Part shown: positions 11,201 to 21,085 of the stretch, one piece after another | Numbering within the stretch: the stretch's first letter is position 1 | Layout of the letters: each line of letters starts with the position of its first letter | NCBI GenBank assembly: GCA_017164015.1 | Contig: CP071065.1 | Location: forward strand, 6,214,091-6,278,090 | Reading direction: 5' to 3' | DNA length: 64,000 nucleotides | Origin: Nostoc sp. UHCC 0702 | GTDB taxonomy: Bacteria; Cyanobacteriota; Cyanobacteriia; Cyanobacteriales; Nostocaceae | Translations under genes and position numbers: made by a program | Notes under the pieces: model-generated | What the model was told of the DNA's origin: nothing | Database searches by the model: none | The model's input: the letters and a program-made list of their open reading frames with translations, nothing else

Positions 11201-14200
11201 GTTAAAGCTCAAATCTTGTGTGGGGGCAGTATCTAAGCTCCACATATGCACTACCCTTTGTAAGGGTAAGTTGGTGTGAGATACTACCTCTGACAACAAG
11301 CGGGTATAATCCTCTGGGTGGGAGGGGTTAATGTACCAACTGTTTGTAGTTGCTTCCCGTAAGTAGCTTTCCCCTGGATAGACTACAAAACAGGTGTGAC
11401 CTTGATGCTGCCAACGTTCTGCTAAGGTTGCGGCGATGCCTTTGGTATCTGCAAAGATTAACCACGGTCCTGGAGTAGTGGGAATTGTGTTTGTTGGGAC
11501 GGCTTGGGGTTGCCAAGCCATTTCGTACAGCCAATCAGGGATGCTGAGGTGAGCTAATTGTTGTTGGTGTTGCTCAATCAGTACCTTTAGCAATTTGGGC
11601 AACAATTGCGCCTCTGTGGGAGAGAAAGAATTGGCTAATTGGGTAGTTAGCTGTTGAATTTCTCCTGTTTGCAGCAATTGGAGAATGGGTGTGATTGGCT
11701 CGGAGTTAACTGTTGGCGCGGTTTTGGCGTTAGCCACCGTGTAACGCTGGCGTTGAAATGGGTAAGAGGGTAACACTACCCGACGGTAGCTATAGTCTTG
11801 ATAAAATCCCTGCCAGTCAATATTGCTCCCACGGACGTATAGTTTTCCCAAGCTGTGGAGGAGTTGTTGCCAATCTGATTGTTCAGGACGCAGACTAGGC
11901 AACCACAAACCTACACCCTCTGGTAAACATTGGCGACCCATCCCCAACAACAAGGGTTTTGGGCCGATTTCTACAAAAATTTCATAACCTTGCTGTTGTA
12001 AACTGGTCATCCCGGCAGCAAATTCCACAGCTTGCCGGATGTGGCGACACCAGTAATCAGGTTGCGTAATTTCTGTGGTGACTGGTTTGCCAGTAACGTT
12101 AGAAATAAGATTAATTTGAGGTAAATTATAAGTAATTTCCGCAGCAACCTGGGCAAAATCTGCCAACATTGGCTGCATCAATGGGGAATGAAAAGCGTGT
12201 GACACCTGTAATGGTTTGGCTTTAATGCCAGCCGCAGTCAACATTTCGGCAATAGCAGTGACAGCGGTGCTGTGACCGGAAATTACAGTGTTTTGCGGGC
12301 CATTGATGGCAGCGATCGCTAATTTTTCTCCATAGGGGGCAATCAGAGTTTTCACTTGCGCCGCGTCTGCCATGACTGCCAACATACCGCCATTTCTGGG
12401 TAATGCCTGCATCAGTCGCGCCCGTGCGGCAATCAATTTCAGCCCGTCTTCCAGACTAAACACCCCAGCCACACAAGCCGCCACGTATTCCCCGGCGCTA
12501 TGACCCATGACCGCAGTTGGTTTGATACCCCAAGCTTGCCATAATTGATACAGAGCGTACTCCAGGGCAAATAATGCTGGTTGGGTATAAGCTGTTTCAT
12601 CAATAACAGAATTACTGCCATCACTGGGATAAAGGATTTCTAATAATGGTTTGCCTAAATAGGCATCGAGAATTGCCGCACAACGGTCTAGGGCTTGACG
12701 AAAACTCGGTTGAGTTTTGTATAATTCCTTACCCATGTTTACATACTGTGAACCTTGTCCAGTAAAGAGACAGGCAATTTTACTGGGGATAGTTTCACTC
12801 ACGTAGCCTTGACAAGTCCCTATTGTCTCCTGTTGGCTAGCGAAATCAGCTAACTGATGGCAGGCTTGGGCCGATGAGGAGGCGACTAAACTGAAGCGAT
12901 GGGCAAAATGCGATCGCCCAATCTGACTAGTAAAGCAGACATCACTCCAATCGATCTCGGGATGAGTGGCTAAGTAGTGTTTATATTCCTGCGCTAACTG
13001 TAGTAGTGCTGTCTCACTTTTGGCGGATAGGGTGAGGATGTGATGACTAGGGGTAACCTCCGCAGATTTCACAGGCGCGCCGCTAGCTTCAGCTAGAATT
13101 ACATGGGCATTAGTCCCGCTAAAACCAAAGGAACTCACCCCCGCCACCCTGGGATTGTCTCCCACTGACCACGGTGTTCTTTGGGTAACCACACTCACAG
13201 GCAGATCATCCCAATTAATGTAGGGGTTGGGTTGTTGGAAATGGAGGTGTGGGGGAATTTCTTGATGTTGCAGTGCCAATACTACCTTAATTAACCCGGC
13301 AATTCCTGCCGAACCTTCTAAGTGTCCAATATTGGTTTTGACTGAACCCAACATTAGTGGGTTTTCTGGGGAGTGATGTTTGTCAAACACTGCTCCCAAA
13401 GCTCCTACTTCGATTGGGTCACCCAAAGATGTACCTGTACCGTGGGCTTCGATATAGCTGACTTGGGATGGTTGGATGCCAGCATTTTCTAGGGCTTGCC
13501 GAATCAAGGCTTGTTGGGCTGGGCCATTCGGCACAGTTAAACCGCTACTGCGCCCGTCTTGGTTGATGGCTGAACCACGAATCACCGCTAAAATCTGGTC
13601 TCCATTTGCCACAGCATCTGATAGGCGTTTGAGTAACACCATACCGCAACCTTCCCCACGGATGTAACCGTTGGCACTGGCATCAAAGGTTTTACAGCGA
13701 CCATCCGCAGCCAGCATTTTCGCCTTACAAAAATTGATGGTTACCTCTGGGGAAATGATGCGGTTCACGCCTCCCGCCAAAGCCAAATCACACTCGCCAT
13801 TGCGCAAGCTTTGACAGGCTAAATGCACCGATACCAAGGATGAAGAACAAGCTGTATCCACTGCCATGCAAGGCCCTTGCAAACCCAACAGATAGGATAA
13901 TCGCCCAGCCGCCACACTGTGAGTATTACCAGTCCCGACATAGGCATCAATCTCGTGCAAATCTTGCGAGAGTAACAGTTGTGAGTGGTCATTGCTACAA
14001 ATACCCACAAACACGCCAGTAGGAGTACCGACAAGTCGGTCAGGTGAGACAGCCGCGTGTTCCAAGACTTCCCAGCTGACCTCTAACAGTAACCTTTGTT
14101 GGGGGTCGAGGGTGACGGCTTCCCGTGGCGACAAACCAAAAAAGTGCGGGTCAAAATCATACAGATGCTCGATGAAACCGCCGTGGCGAGTGTACATTTT

Positions 14201-14470
14201 CCCTGGCGTTTCTGGGTCGGGGTCGTAATAAGTATCTAATGACCAACGGTCTGCCGGCACTTCGGAAATGCCATCTACACCATTGACCAACAATTGCCAA
14301 AATGCTTCTGGGCTGTTAGCTCCTCCCGGAAAACGACAACCCATACCGATAATTGCGATCGCTTCGGTTTTGGCATTTTCCATTGCTGTCAGCTTGGTAC
14401 GCATCTCCCGCAACTCCAGGAGAGCTTTTTTCATCAAAGCTTGATAATTGGTGTTGGCGGCGTTGCTCAT
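8243..14470 (-). CDS. type I PKS module 5, KS-AT-KR-ACP with C-terminal condensation domain
   Basis: 2075 residues. Order: docking helix (1-35); KS with DTACSSSL, HGTGT and NIGHLE; AT with GHSAGEY and HAFHS, the malonyl-CoA signature; KR with GGLGGLG near 1221, a B-type LDD (VLDDG) and catalytic YAAAN; ACP with LGIDSLM near 1533. Then an NRPS condensation domain (about 1593-2036) with HHIVADIWS matching the HHxxxDxxS core. The tail LSDEEVNALLNRML is a docking segment. It adds one malonyl unit, reduces it to a hydroxyl (B-type prediction), and its C domain should join the polyketide to the unit on the PCP of the next protein. Its ATG overlaps the upstream stop codon (ATGA, 14467-14470), so the two are translationally coupled. 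Confidence 0.95.
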   Translation of the reverse strand: MSNAANTNYQALMKKALLELREMRTKLTAMENAKTEAIAIIGMGCRFPGGANSPEAFWQLLVNGVDGISEVPADRWSLDTYYDPDPETPGKMYTRHGGFIEHLYDFDPHFFGLSPREAVTLDPQQRLLLEVSWEVLEHAAVSPDRLVGTPTGVFVGICSNDHSQLLLSQDLHEIDAYVGTGNTHSVAAGRLSYLLGLQGPCMAVDTACSSSLVSVHLACQSLRNGECDLALAGGVNRIISPEVTINFCKAKMLAADGRCKTFDASANGYIRGEGCGMVLLKRLSDAVANGDQILAVIRGSAINQDGRSSGLTVPNGPAQQALIRQALENAGIQPSQVSYIEAHGTGTSLGDPIEVGALGAVFDKHHSPENPLMLGSVKTNIGHLEGSAGIAGLIKVVLALQHQEIPPHLHFQQPNPYINWDDLPVSVVTQRTPWSVGDNPRVAGVSSFGFSGTNAHVILAEASGAPVKSAEVTPSHHILTLSAKSETALLQLAQEYKHYLATHPEIDWSDVCFTSQIGRSHFAHRFSLVASSSAQACHQLADFASQQETIGTCQGYVSETIPSKIACLFTGQGSQYVNMGKELYKTQPSFRQALDRCAAILDAYLGKPLLEILYPSDGSNSVIDETAYTQPALFALEYALYQLWQAWGIKPTAVMGHSAGEYVAACVAGVFSLEDGLKLIAARARLMQALPRNGGMLAVMADAAQVKTLIAPYGEKLAIAAINGPQNTVISGHSTAVTAIAEMLTAAGIKAKPLQVSHAFHSPLMQPMLADFAQVAAEITYNLPQINLISNVTGKPVTTEITQPDYWCRHIRQAVEFAAGMTSLQQQGYEIFVEIGPKPLLLGMGRQCLPEGVGLWLPSLRPEQSDWQQLLHSLGKLYVRGSNIDWQGFYQDYSYRRVVLPSYPFQRQRYTVANAKTAPTVNSEPITPILQLLQTGEIQQLTTQLANSFSPTEAQLLPKLLKVLIEQHQQQLAHLSIPDWLYEMAWQPQAVPTNTIPTTPGPWLIFADTKGIAATLAERWQHQGHTCFVVYPGESYLREATTNSWYINPSHPEDYTRLLSEVVSHTNLPLQRVVHMWSLDTAPTQDLSFNTLETSQVQGCGSTLYLVQALITSAVTPRLWIVTQNAISVGQETAPLAVAQAPVWGLGKTIALEHPELWGGLVDVASDTTIETAAQFLALAIASHSEEQHLAFRNGQRYVARLFKRPPTTPQPVTFSSDHTYLVTGGLGGLGLKVAQWLVAQGVRHLVLVGRRGATPAAQSVIERFQASGVEVYVGQADVAQMTATQELLSAITSQMPPLKGIIHAAGVLDDGVLLNQNWQRFQTVMSPKVQGAWNLHVLTQDLPLDFFVCFSSNSALLGSPGQGNYAAANSFLDALAHYRQSQGMAGLSINWGPWAETGMAAQLAHQDQTRWASQGITPLSSQQGLQVLGNLLGQKIAQVGVLPVDWSKFLQTFPGGTELPLLSELAKPFLQATAKRPQLTKQTELLAKLPDASPSDRLQLLTDYLQAKVRTVIRLDSSQTLDPQQSLQELGIDSLMTAELKNRIKAELDIDLPVKKFFEASSIEQLAHVLEAEVGLSGGVKIPSLVPIVRDGDLPLSYAQELAWVMHQLEPRSGVLLLLSRVRLTGDLQIPVLEQSLNEVIRRHESLRTTFAIADNGELRQIINPSLKINLSVIDLRHLPTAEREQEMQQLDAEDAQKPFDLAHEPLVRAKLLQLGEQEYLLLLSLHHIVADIWSLGIFVQELAVIYRAFADGAASPLPELPIQYGDFAVWQRQWLQDDVLQQQLEKWQAQVGRDLPVVELPSDYPRPNVPSFRTAIQFDVLPQEMAVSLKDLSRQEGVTLFMLMTSVFKILLWRYTGQADILLTSAIANRSRAEIEHLIGFFANAIVLRTDLSGNPTFRELLERVRTVTLEAYAYEELPFVKLVEALKVDPKQDPLARVWIDMVSAAVDEIEMPNLKAEFAISNGGFGSKFDLLLAIAEHNKTLHLKWIYSTDLFAESTITRLSAHFQALLADIIANPEQQLEDYSLLTVAEQQQLIGTPENTTSDDEAQLLAQLDELSDEEVNALLNRMLAE

Positions 14471-17400
14471 TTCCCCTTATTCTCCTCAATAGTCGCTAGT
14501 TCTTGCGCCAGCAGGTCGGCAATTTCGTTTTGGGATAGCTCTTCTAAAGCTTGTGAAAACTCCTCAGTTTCTTGGTCTGTAGTTGATTGTTCACTGGTAG
14601 GAGTGGTTTCGACAATACCGAGGACTTCTGTAGCTAAATAATTCACCAGGGCATCGACTGTAGGATAGTCAAAGGCCAAAGTTGTGGGCATTTTGCAACC
14701 CAAACTACTTTGTAGGCGATTTTTCATTTCTATCGCCATCAGTGAATCCATACCCAAATCGGCAAAGCCTTGATGTAAACCAATTTGGTCGCCGTGACTT
14801 AAACCTAAAACCTTGCCTATGTGCGATCGCACATAGGCAACTAAGAAAGCTTTTTGTGCTTCAGGTGGTGTATTTGCTAGTTGTTGACGAAACTCTGATT
14901 GTTGAGCAGAGGAGGTATCTGTAGCCGGGGTAAACACCTCTAAGAATGGGAGAGCAGTTTCAGCTGGGAATTGTCCCAGGAATTTTGCCCAATCTACCGC
15001 TAAAACTGCTACCTGAGCGATGCTTTGCCCCAATACCTCAGCCAGTATCTGCAACCCTTTTGGGCTAGCAATGGGACTAATGCCTTGGGCTGCCCAGCGT
15101 GTATGGTCTCGCTTGTCTAATTGTGCCGCCATCCCCGCTTCTGCCCAGGGGCCCCAGTTAATACTGACACCGGGTAAACCCAAGGCGCGACGATGATGTG
15201 CGAGGGCATCCATAAAGGCGTTAGCAGCCGCGTAGTTACTTTGACCAGGAGAACCCAGTAAGGCGGAGACAGAAGAGAAGCACACAAAGAAATCCAGTGG
15301 TAAATCTTGGGTGAGTGTATGCAAATGCCAAGCACCTGCTATCTTCGCACCCATGACTCGCGCCAATCTTTCCCAAGTTTGCTGCAATATCACCCCATCA
15401 TCTAGGACACCAGCAGCATGGATAATTCCGCGCAAGGGTGGCATGGTAGCCTGAATTTTCGCCAAGATTTGCGACACATCTGCGAATTGCGAGATGTCCG
15501 CCGGCAAAATCAATACCTCCGTTCCTTGCTGTTCTAGTTGGGTGATAATCTGCCGTGTTTCTTCTGTAGCACCTCGTCTACCTGTGAGAACTAGATGTTT
15601 TGCACCCTGTTCTACTAACCACTGCGCCACTTGCAGTCCTAACGCTCCCAAACCGCCAGTAATCAAATAGCTACTGTCAGCACGGATGGGTTGGGGTGTT
15701 GTTGTCTCCGCATCTGAGGTAATTGCTGGCAGAGAAACGACGACTTTGCCAATATGTTTGGCTTGCGCCATGTAACGAAAGGCACTGGCAACATCTTGGA
15801 TGGGGAAGACTTTGTGAGGTAGTGCGCCCAAAGTGCCATCCGCAAAATCTGACATCAGTTCTGTCAACAGCGTCTTGATTTTACTTGGCTCATTGACGGA
15901 AATATCAAGTAAGTCAAACGGGAAATAACTCACATCCGGTCTTTTAGCCTGTGCTTGATTTTGATCCCAGATGCCAATTTTGCCAATTTCGATAAATTTA
16001 CCGCCTGCCTTTAACACCCTAAAACTCTGCTCAATAAAATCGCCATTTAGGCTATTGAGGACAATATCAACACCTTCACCGGAGGTAGCAGCCATGATTT
16101 GTCCGGCAAAGTCTAAAGTGCGGGAGTTCATGATGTGAACCACACCCATTGCTTTGAGGAAATCCCATTTCCCCGGACTGGCGGTAGCGAAAATTTCTGC
16201 TCCTGCCCGTTGAGCAATTTGGATGGCAGCTTGACCCACACCACCTGCAGCCGCATGAATTAATACTCTGTCTCCGGGTTTGATTTGGGCGAGGTGATGT
16301 AAGCCATAGTGGGCAGTTAAGAAGGTTGTGGGGATAGTAGCCGCTTGTTCAAAGCTAAGACCTGCGGGTATTTTGGCTACAAAGTCAGTCGGCACTATGA
16401 CATAACTACTAAAGCTACCGATCGCCTGAGCCGCAATCACTTGATCACCGACTTGAAACTCGGTGACGTTCTCGCCCACAGCAACCACTATTCCCGCACA
16501 CTCTCCACCAAAAGGTAAATCTGCGGCCGATTTAATACCAAGCTGCTCAATATATTCCTGGAGCATACCCAAGGCATTCAACACATCTCGGAAATTTAAG
16601 CCGGTAGCTCTGACAGCAATTTCTACTTCATTCGCTCCTGGCTGCTGCCTTGTCATGGGTACGAGGGTGAGGTTTTCCAGAATACCGTAGTCGGTCAGCC
16701 GCAGTTGGTAGGGGGCGGATGTAGCGGCGGCGATCGCTTGCTGTCTGACGAGTCTGGGAACGTAGCGCAGACCTTGACGATAAGCAATTTGATTTTCTTT
16801 GTCTGGGGCTGATAATTCGGTAACTAGGGAAGCGATCACATTGTTGTCTTCCCTCACATCCAAATCTAGACAAATGCACTGTAAATCTGGATGTTCCAGG
16901 GCGATAACTCTACCCATCCCCCATAACGCTGATTGTTGTACTTGCAATGGTGATATCGTCCCGACAGACTGCGCACCTTGCGTAATTAGTAATAAACGCG
17001 CTTGTGACCAACCAGCACGCGCTAATGCTTGAACAAGATGTAAGGTACTACCACAACTGAGTTCTGGTAAAGTTTGCATCTGGGGGTTTTCCAGCAAACT
17101 CCACAGATGCACCACGCCCCGCACCGGAAACTCCAGATTGGCGGTAATTTCTTGGCATAAACGCTGAAAATCTGTCGGTGCAAGGGGATTGATTTGATAA
17201 TTTGCTGCATCTACACACTGGAAGTTAGCACCAGGAGTAACTAAAATGGTGCGATCGCCTTGTTGATTTAATTGTGTAGCTAATTGAGTACCGATTTGGC
17301 GATCGCTAAAAATTAACCAACTTCCTGGTTGTTCGCGGCTGACTAAGGCGGAAGTATCTAGGGGTTGCGCTTGCCAAGCAATTTGATATAACCATTGGCT

Positions 17401-20400
17401 AACATCTTGTTGCAAGCTGCGTAATAAAGCTTTACGGCTGGCTTGTCTAATCGCTAAACCTTCAACTTCCGCAATTACCGCGCCACTGTCATCAAATAAA
17501 GTTAAGTCTGCCACCAAAACTTTTTGATTTTCTGCTTTCAGGCGCAAATTCTGACTGTGACACCAAAGATGATTGCCGGCGCGACGATGAACCCGCAGAC
17601 GTTCTACCCCAACTGGTAAGTAAATGTCTTCTTGATTGTCACCTTGGGGAATTGCACCTAAAGTTTGGAAGCAACCATCGAGTAATACCGGGTGGAGATG
17701 GTAGTTAGCGGCGGTTGTCGTCAAGCCTGGAGGTAACTGAATTTCACCTAAAACATTTTCAGCCTGCCGCCACAGTTGGGTAATCCCTTGAAAATTAGTA
17801 CCATAATCCAACCCGCGATCGCTCAACTGTTGATAGTAATCTGCGATCGCAATTTCTTCAGTATATTGGGGTTTTAATGTTGCTAAATCAACCTGAGTTA
17901 TATCTAAATTCTGCTCTTCTAAGATGATTTTGCCCGCAGCATGAAGTAGCCATGTGGCATCAATTTCATCTTCATCTGATGCCAAACTAAAAATCTCAAA
18001 GGAGTAAGCAGAACTCTCTTCAGCAGTCAAAATTAACTGCACTTTCTGATTAGTATTTGCAGACAGAATCAATGGCTGATGAATTGTAATATCCGCCAAA
18101 GTTACACGCTCAGATTTAAAAACTTTCACCCCAGCCGCTAAAGCCATTTCAATATAAGCTGTGCCAGGCACAATCACATTGCCATAAACACAGTGATCCT
18201 TGAGAAATAATGGGGAATCTGGGTGAATTTCTGACTCAAATTGTATCGCTTTTAATGCCGATGGCAGTTTGCTACCAAGTAGGGGATGTAATGGTTTGTT
18301 TTGTGCCCCATGCCGAGCAGGTTTTACATAAATTTGATTGGTAGTAGTTTCCGCCCAAAAACGCTGACGTTGGAAAGGATAAGTCGGAAGCAACAAGCGC
18401 CGTCGCTCATAATCTTGGTCAAAGCCTGACCAATTAACTGTCACCCCAGCCACATACATCTGCGCCAAACTCGCCAATATCTGCTGCCAATCTGACTGTC
18501 CTGGGCGCAAACTCGGCAACCATGCCACAATATCAACTTCTGTGTTATCCAAACACTGCCGCGCCATCCCTAACAACACTGGTTTGGGGCCGACCTCTAA
18601 CCATATCTGACAATTGAGTTGTTGTAATGTTCTGACTCCCGCCGCAAATTGCACTGGTTGCAGGATATGACGACACCAGTATTCGGCTGTGGTCATCTCA
18701 TCCCTGACTAGTTCTCCTGTAATGTTGGAGATGATGTTGATTTGGGGTGGATGATAGCTAATCTGTTGGGCTATGTGTGCAAACTCTGCCAACATCGGCT
18801 GCATCAATGGTGAGTGGAAGGCGTGGGAGACTGCTAGGGCTGTGGTTTTGATGCCTTGGTTGTGGAGTTTGCCACACAACTCATTGACTGCGGTTTTTGT
18901 GCCGGAGATGACTGTGTTTTGTGGTGCGTTGATGGCGGCTATGGCTATTTCTGGGGAAATCAGTTGTTTGACTAAGCCAGCATCAGCCATGACTGCTGCC
19001 ATTGCGCCGTTGTGCGGTAGGGCTTGCATGAGCCTACCTCTGGCGGCTATCAGTTTTAATCCATCTTCTAGACTGAATATCCCCGCGATACAGGCGGCGA
19101 CGTATTCCCCTACGCTGTGTCCCATGACTGTACTGGGTGCTATGCCCCAACTTTGCCACAGTTGACATAGGGCGTATTCGATGGCGAATAGTGCTGGTTG
19201 GGTATAGGCTGTTTGCTCTAATTTATCGCTTGTCTCTGTTTTGGGGTAGATGATGTCGAGAATCGATGTGTCCAGGTACTGACTGAGAATTTGGTCGCAT
19301 TTGTCGAGGGCTTGTTTGAATGTGGGTTGGCTGTGGTAGAGTTCTTTTGCCATGCCTACATACTGCGAACCTTGCCCTGTCATTAAATAGGCGATTTTTG
19401 GCTGGGTGCTGCCCTCGTGTTCTCCAGTCCATACACCTGCATTGTTAGCTAATTTCTCTAGTAATTCATCACGGCTACTGACAACACAGCTGAGACGATG
19501 CCCAAAATCTCCGCGACCACAATTAGCACTAAAACAAATATCAGCCAGATTTTGCTCAGGATGGGTGCTGATGTGTTGTTGGTATTGCTGTGCTAATTGC
19601 TTCAGGGCTGTGGGTGTTTTGGCTGACAGAGCGAGGATATGTAGCGATCGCTCAGACAGTGATTTTGCCGTCGTATCTATAGCAATAGCTGGGGCTTCTT
19701 CTAAGACCACATGGGCATTTGTCCCACTCGCACCAAAGGAACTTACACCAGCTATCCGCCGTTTTTCACCTGGTTGCCAAGGTGTAAGTTCAGTATTTAC
19801 TACAATAGGTATTGTATCCCAGTTAATATATGGGCTGGGTTGTTGCAGATGTAAATGTGGGGGAATTTTTTGGTGTTGCAGAGACAGGACAACTTTGATC
19901 AGACTGGCAATACCTGCGGCTGATTCTAAGTGACCGATATTAGTTTTGAGGGAACCAATTCTTAAAGGATTTTCTGGCGATCGCCCTTCTGCAAACACCC
20001 CAGCCAGTGCGCGCACTTCTATGGGATCACCGAGGGAAGTGCCTGTACCGTGGGCTTCAATATAATTTACCTCTGTCGGTGCGATTTTGGCTGCTGTCAG
20101 TGCTTGCTTGAGCAGGGTTTGCTGGGCAGCTTTATTGGGAACAGTCAAACCGCTACTAGGCCCATCTTGATTGACTGCTGAACCCCGAATCAAGGCGAGG
20201 ATATGATCTCCATCGGCGATCGCATGAGAAAGACGTTTCAAGACGATCACACCGCAACCTTCACCGCGTACAATCCCATCTGCACTAGCATCAAAGGTTT
20301 TGCAGCGACCTTGCACAGACATCATCCTGGCTTTGGACAGGGCGATGGTGTTTTCTGGTGCGAGGATGAGGTTGACACCAGCTGCTAATGCTTGGCGACA

Positions 20401-21084
20401 CTCATGATTGCGTAGGCTTTGGCAAGCTAAATGCACAGCCACCAAAGAACTAGAGCAAGCGGTATCCACAGCCATACTGGGCCCCATTAAACCCAAGGTG
20501 TAAGATAAGCGTCCGGCGGCAGCATTCAGGGCATTACCTGTACTGTAATAAGCATCAATGGGGTTAGCTTCGCCGGATTGAATTAAACAGCGCACGTAGT
20601 CGTTGGTGGTAATGCCTACAAACACTCCTGTCAGGCTACCAGCTAACCGTTCGGGAATTTGTCCAGCATTTTCCAATGCTTCCCAACTGACTTCTAACAG
20701 TAACCGTTGTTGGGGGTCTAAACTGACTGCTTCACGGGGAGAAATATTGAAAAATTGTGGGTCAAATTGGTCAATATTCTCTAAAAATCCGCCGTAACGA
20801 GCATACATTTTCCCAGGGGCATCGGGGTCTGAGTCGTAGTAAGTATCGATATCCCAGCGTTCTGGCGGTACTTGGGTGACTGCATCTACACCATTTTGTA
20901 GCAGTTGCCAGAAAGCTTGGGGATTATTGGCACTACCAGGGAAGCGACAACTCAGACCAGTAATGGCGATTGGCTCGGTTTTATCTTGCTCAACGGCTTC
21001 TAACTTAGCTTTGGCTTCCTTGATGGCTAATAGCAGCCGTTTGGCATCAGGAAGTTGCTCGGTTTTTCCAGGAATGTTGCTCAT
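14467..21084 (-). CDS. type I PKS module 4, fully reducing KS-AT-DH-ER-KR-ACP
   Basis: 2205 residues. N-terminal docking coil (SNIPGKTEQLPDAKRLLLAI), KS (DTACSSSL, HGTGT, NIGHLE), AT (GHSVGEY; HAFHS for malonyl), DH from about 930 with an intact HxxxGxxxxP motif (HCVYGNVIVP) and the second active-site segment HPVLLDGCF, ER from about 1460 with the NADPH motif AAAGGVGQAA near 1611, B-type KR (GGLGALG; VLDDG; YAAAN), and ACP (LGMDSLM near 2113). All reductive domains look functional, so this extension should become a saturated methylene pair. It lies 1 bp from the module 3 stop and overlaps module 5 by 4 bp. Its AT block (18353-19407) is almost identical in DNA to those of modules 2 and 3. Confidence 0.95.
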   Translation of the reverse strand: MSNIPGKTEQLPDAKRLLLAIKEAKAKLEAVEQDKTEPIAITGLSCRFPGSANNPQAFWQLLQNGVDAVTQVPPERWDIDTYYDSDPDAPGKMYARYGGFLENIDQFDPQFFNISPREAVSLDPQQRLLLEVSWEALENAGQIPERLAGSLTGVFVGITTNDYVRCLIQSGEANPIDAYYSTGNALNAAAGRLSYTLGLMGPSMAVDTACSSSLVAVHLACQSLRNHECRQALAAGVNLILAPENTIALSKARMMSVQGRCKTFDASADGIVRGEGCGVIVLKRLSHAIADGDHILALIRGSAVNQDGPSSGLTVPNKAAQQTLLKQALTAAKIAPTEVNYIEAHGTGTSLGDPIEVRALAGVFAEGRSPENPLRIGSLKTNIGHLESAAGIASLIKVVLSLQHQKIPPHLHLQQPSPYINWDTIPIVVNTELTPWQPGEKRRIAGVSSFGASGTNAHVVLEEAPAIAIDTTAKSLSERSLHILALSAKTPTALKQLAQQYQQHISTHPEQNLADICFSANCGRGDFGHRLSCVVSSRDELLEKLANNAGVWTGEHEGSTQPKIAYLMTGQGSQYVGMAKELYHSQPTFKQALDKCDQILSQYLDTSILDIIYPKTETSDKLEQTAYTQPALFAIEYALCQLWQSWGIAPSTVMGHSVGEYVAACIAGIFSLEDGLKLIAARGRLMQALPHNGAMAAVMADAGLVKQLISPEIAIAAINAPQNTVISGTKTAVNELCGKLHNQGIKTTALAVSHAFHSPLMQPMLAEFAHIAQQISYHPPQINIISNITGELVRDEMTTAEYWCRHILQPVQFAAGVRTLQQLNCQIWLEVGPKPVLLGMARQCLDNTEVDIVAWLPSLRPGQSDWQQILASLAQMYVAGVTVNWSGFDQDYERRRLLLPTYPFQRQRFWAETTTNQIYVKPARHGAQNKPLHPLLGSKLPSALKAIQFESEIHPDSPLFLKDHCVYGNVIVPGTAYIEMALAAGVKVFKSERVTLADITIHQPLILSANTNQKVQLILTAEESSAYSFEIFSLASDEDEIDATWLLHAAGKIILEEQNLDITQVDLATLKPQYTEEIAIADYYQQLSDRGLDYGTNFQGITQLWRQAENVLGEIQLPPGLTTTAANYHLHPVLLDGCFQTLGAIPQGDNQEDIYLPVGVERLRVHRRAGNHLWCHSQNLRLKAENQKVLVADLTLFDDSGAVIAEVEGLAIRQASRKALLRSLQQDVSQWLYQIAWQAQPLDTSALVSREQPGSWLIFSDRQIGTQLATQLNQQGDRTILVTPGANFQCVDAANYQINPLAPTDFQRLCQEITANLEFPVRGVVHLWSLLENPQMQTLPELSCGSTLHLVQALARAGWSQARLLLITQGAQSVGTISPLQVQQSALWGMGRVIALEHPDLQCICLDLDVREDNNVIASLVTELSAPDKENQIAYRQGLRYVPRLVRQQAIAAATSAPYQLRLTDYGILENLTLVPMTRQQPGANEVEIAVRATGLNFRDVLNALGMLQEYIEQLGIKSAADLPFGGECAGIVVAVGENVTEFQVGDQVIAAQAIGSFSSYVIVPTDFVAKIPAGLSFEQAATIPTTFLTAHYGLHHLAQIKPGDRVLIHAAAGGVGQAAIQIAQRAGAEIFATASPGKWDFLKAMGVVHIMNSRTLDFAGQIMAATSGEGVDIVLNSLNGDFIEQSFRVLKAGGKFIEIGKIGIWDQNQAQAKRPDVSYFPFDLLDISVNEPSKIKTLLTELMSDFADGTLGALPHKVFPIQDVASAFRYMAQAKHIGKVVVSLPAITSDAETTTPQPIRADSSYLITGGLGALGLQVAQWLVEQGAKHLVLTGRRGATEETRQIITQLEQQGTEVLILPADISQFADVSQILAKIQATMPPLRGIIHAAGVLDDGVILQQTWERLARVMGAKIAGAWHLHTLTQDLPLDFFVCFSSVSALLGSPGQSNYAAANAFMDALAHHRRALGLPGVSINWGPWAEAGMAAQLDKRDHTRWAAQGISPIASPKGLQILAEVLGQSIAQVAVLAVDWAKFLGQFPAETALPFLEVFTPATDTSSAQQSEFRQQLANTPPEAQKAFLVAYVRSHIGKVLGLSHGDQIGLHQGFADLGMDSLMAIEMKNRLQSSLGCKMPTTLAFDYPTVDALVNYLATEVLGIVETTPTSEQSTTDQETEEFSQALEELSQNEIADLLAQELATIEENKGK
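18353..19407 (-). repeat. near-identical AT block, copy A (in module 4)
   Basis: About 1.05 kb spanning the whole AT and the post-AT linker. By eye it matches 23221-24274 and 28098-29142 without differences over most of its length. Differences cluster at the ends: GGAAGCAACAAGCGC near 18391, shared with copy C but not B, and TTTTGGGGTAG near 19240, where B and C have TTTTGGCGTAG. Flanking KS and KR DNA diverges sharply outside these limits. Confidence 0.9.
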
Positions 21085-21085
21085 A

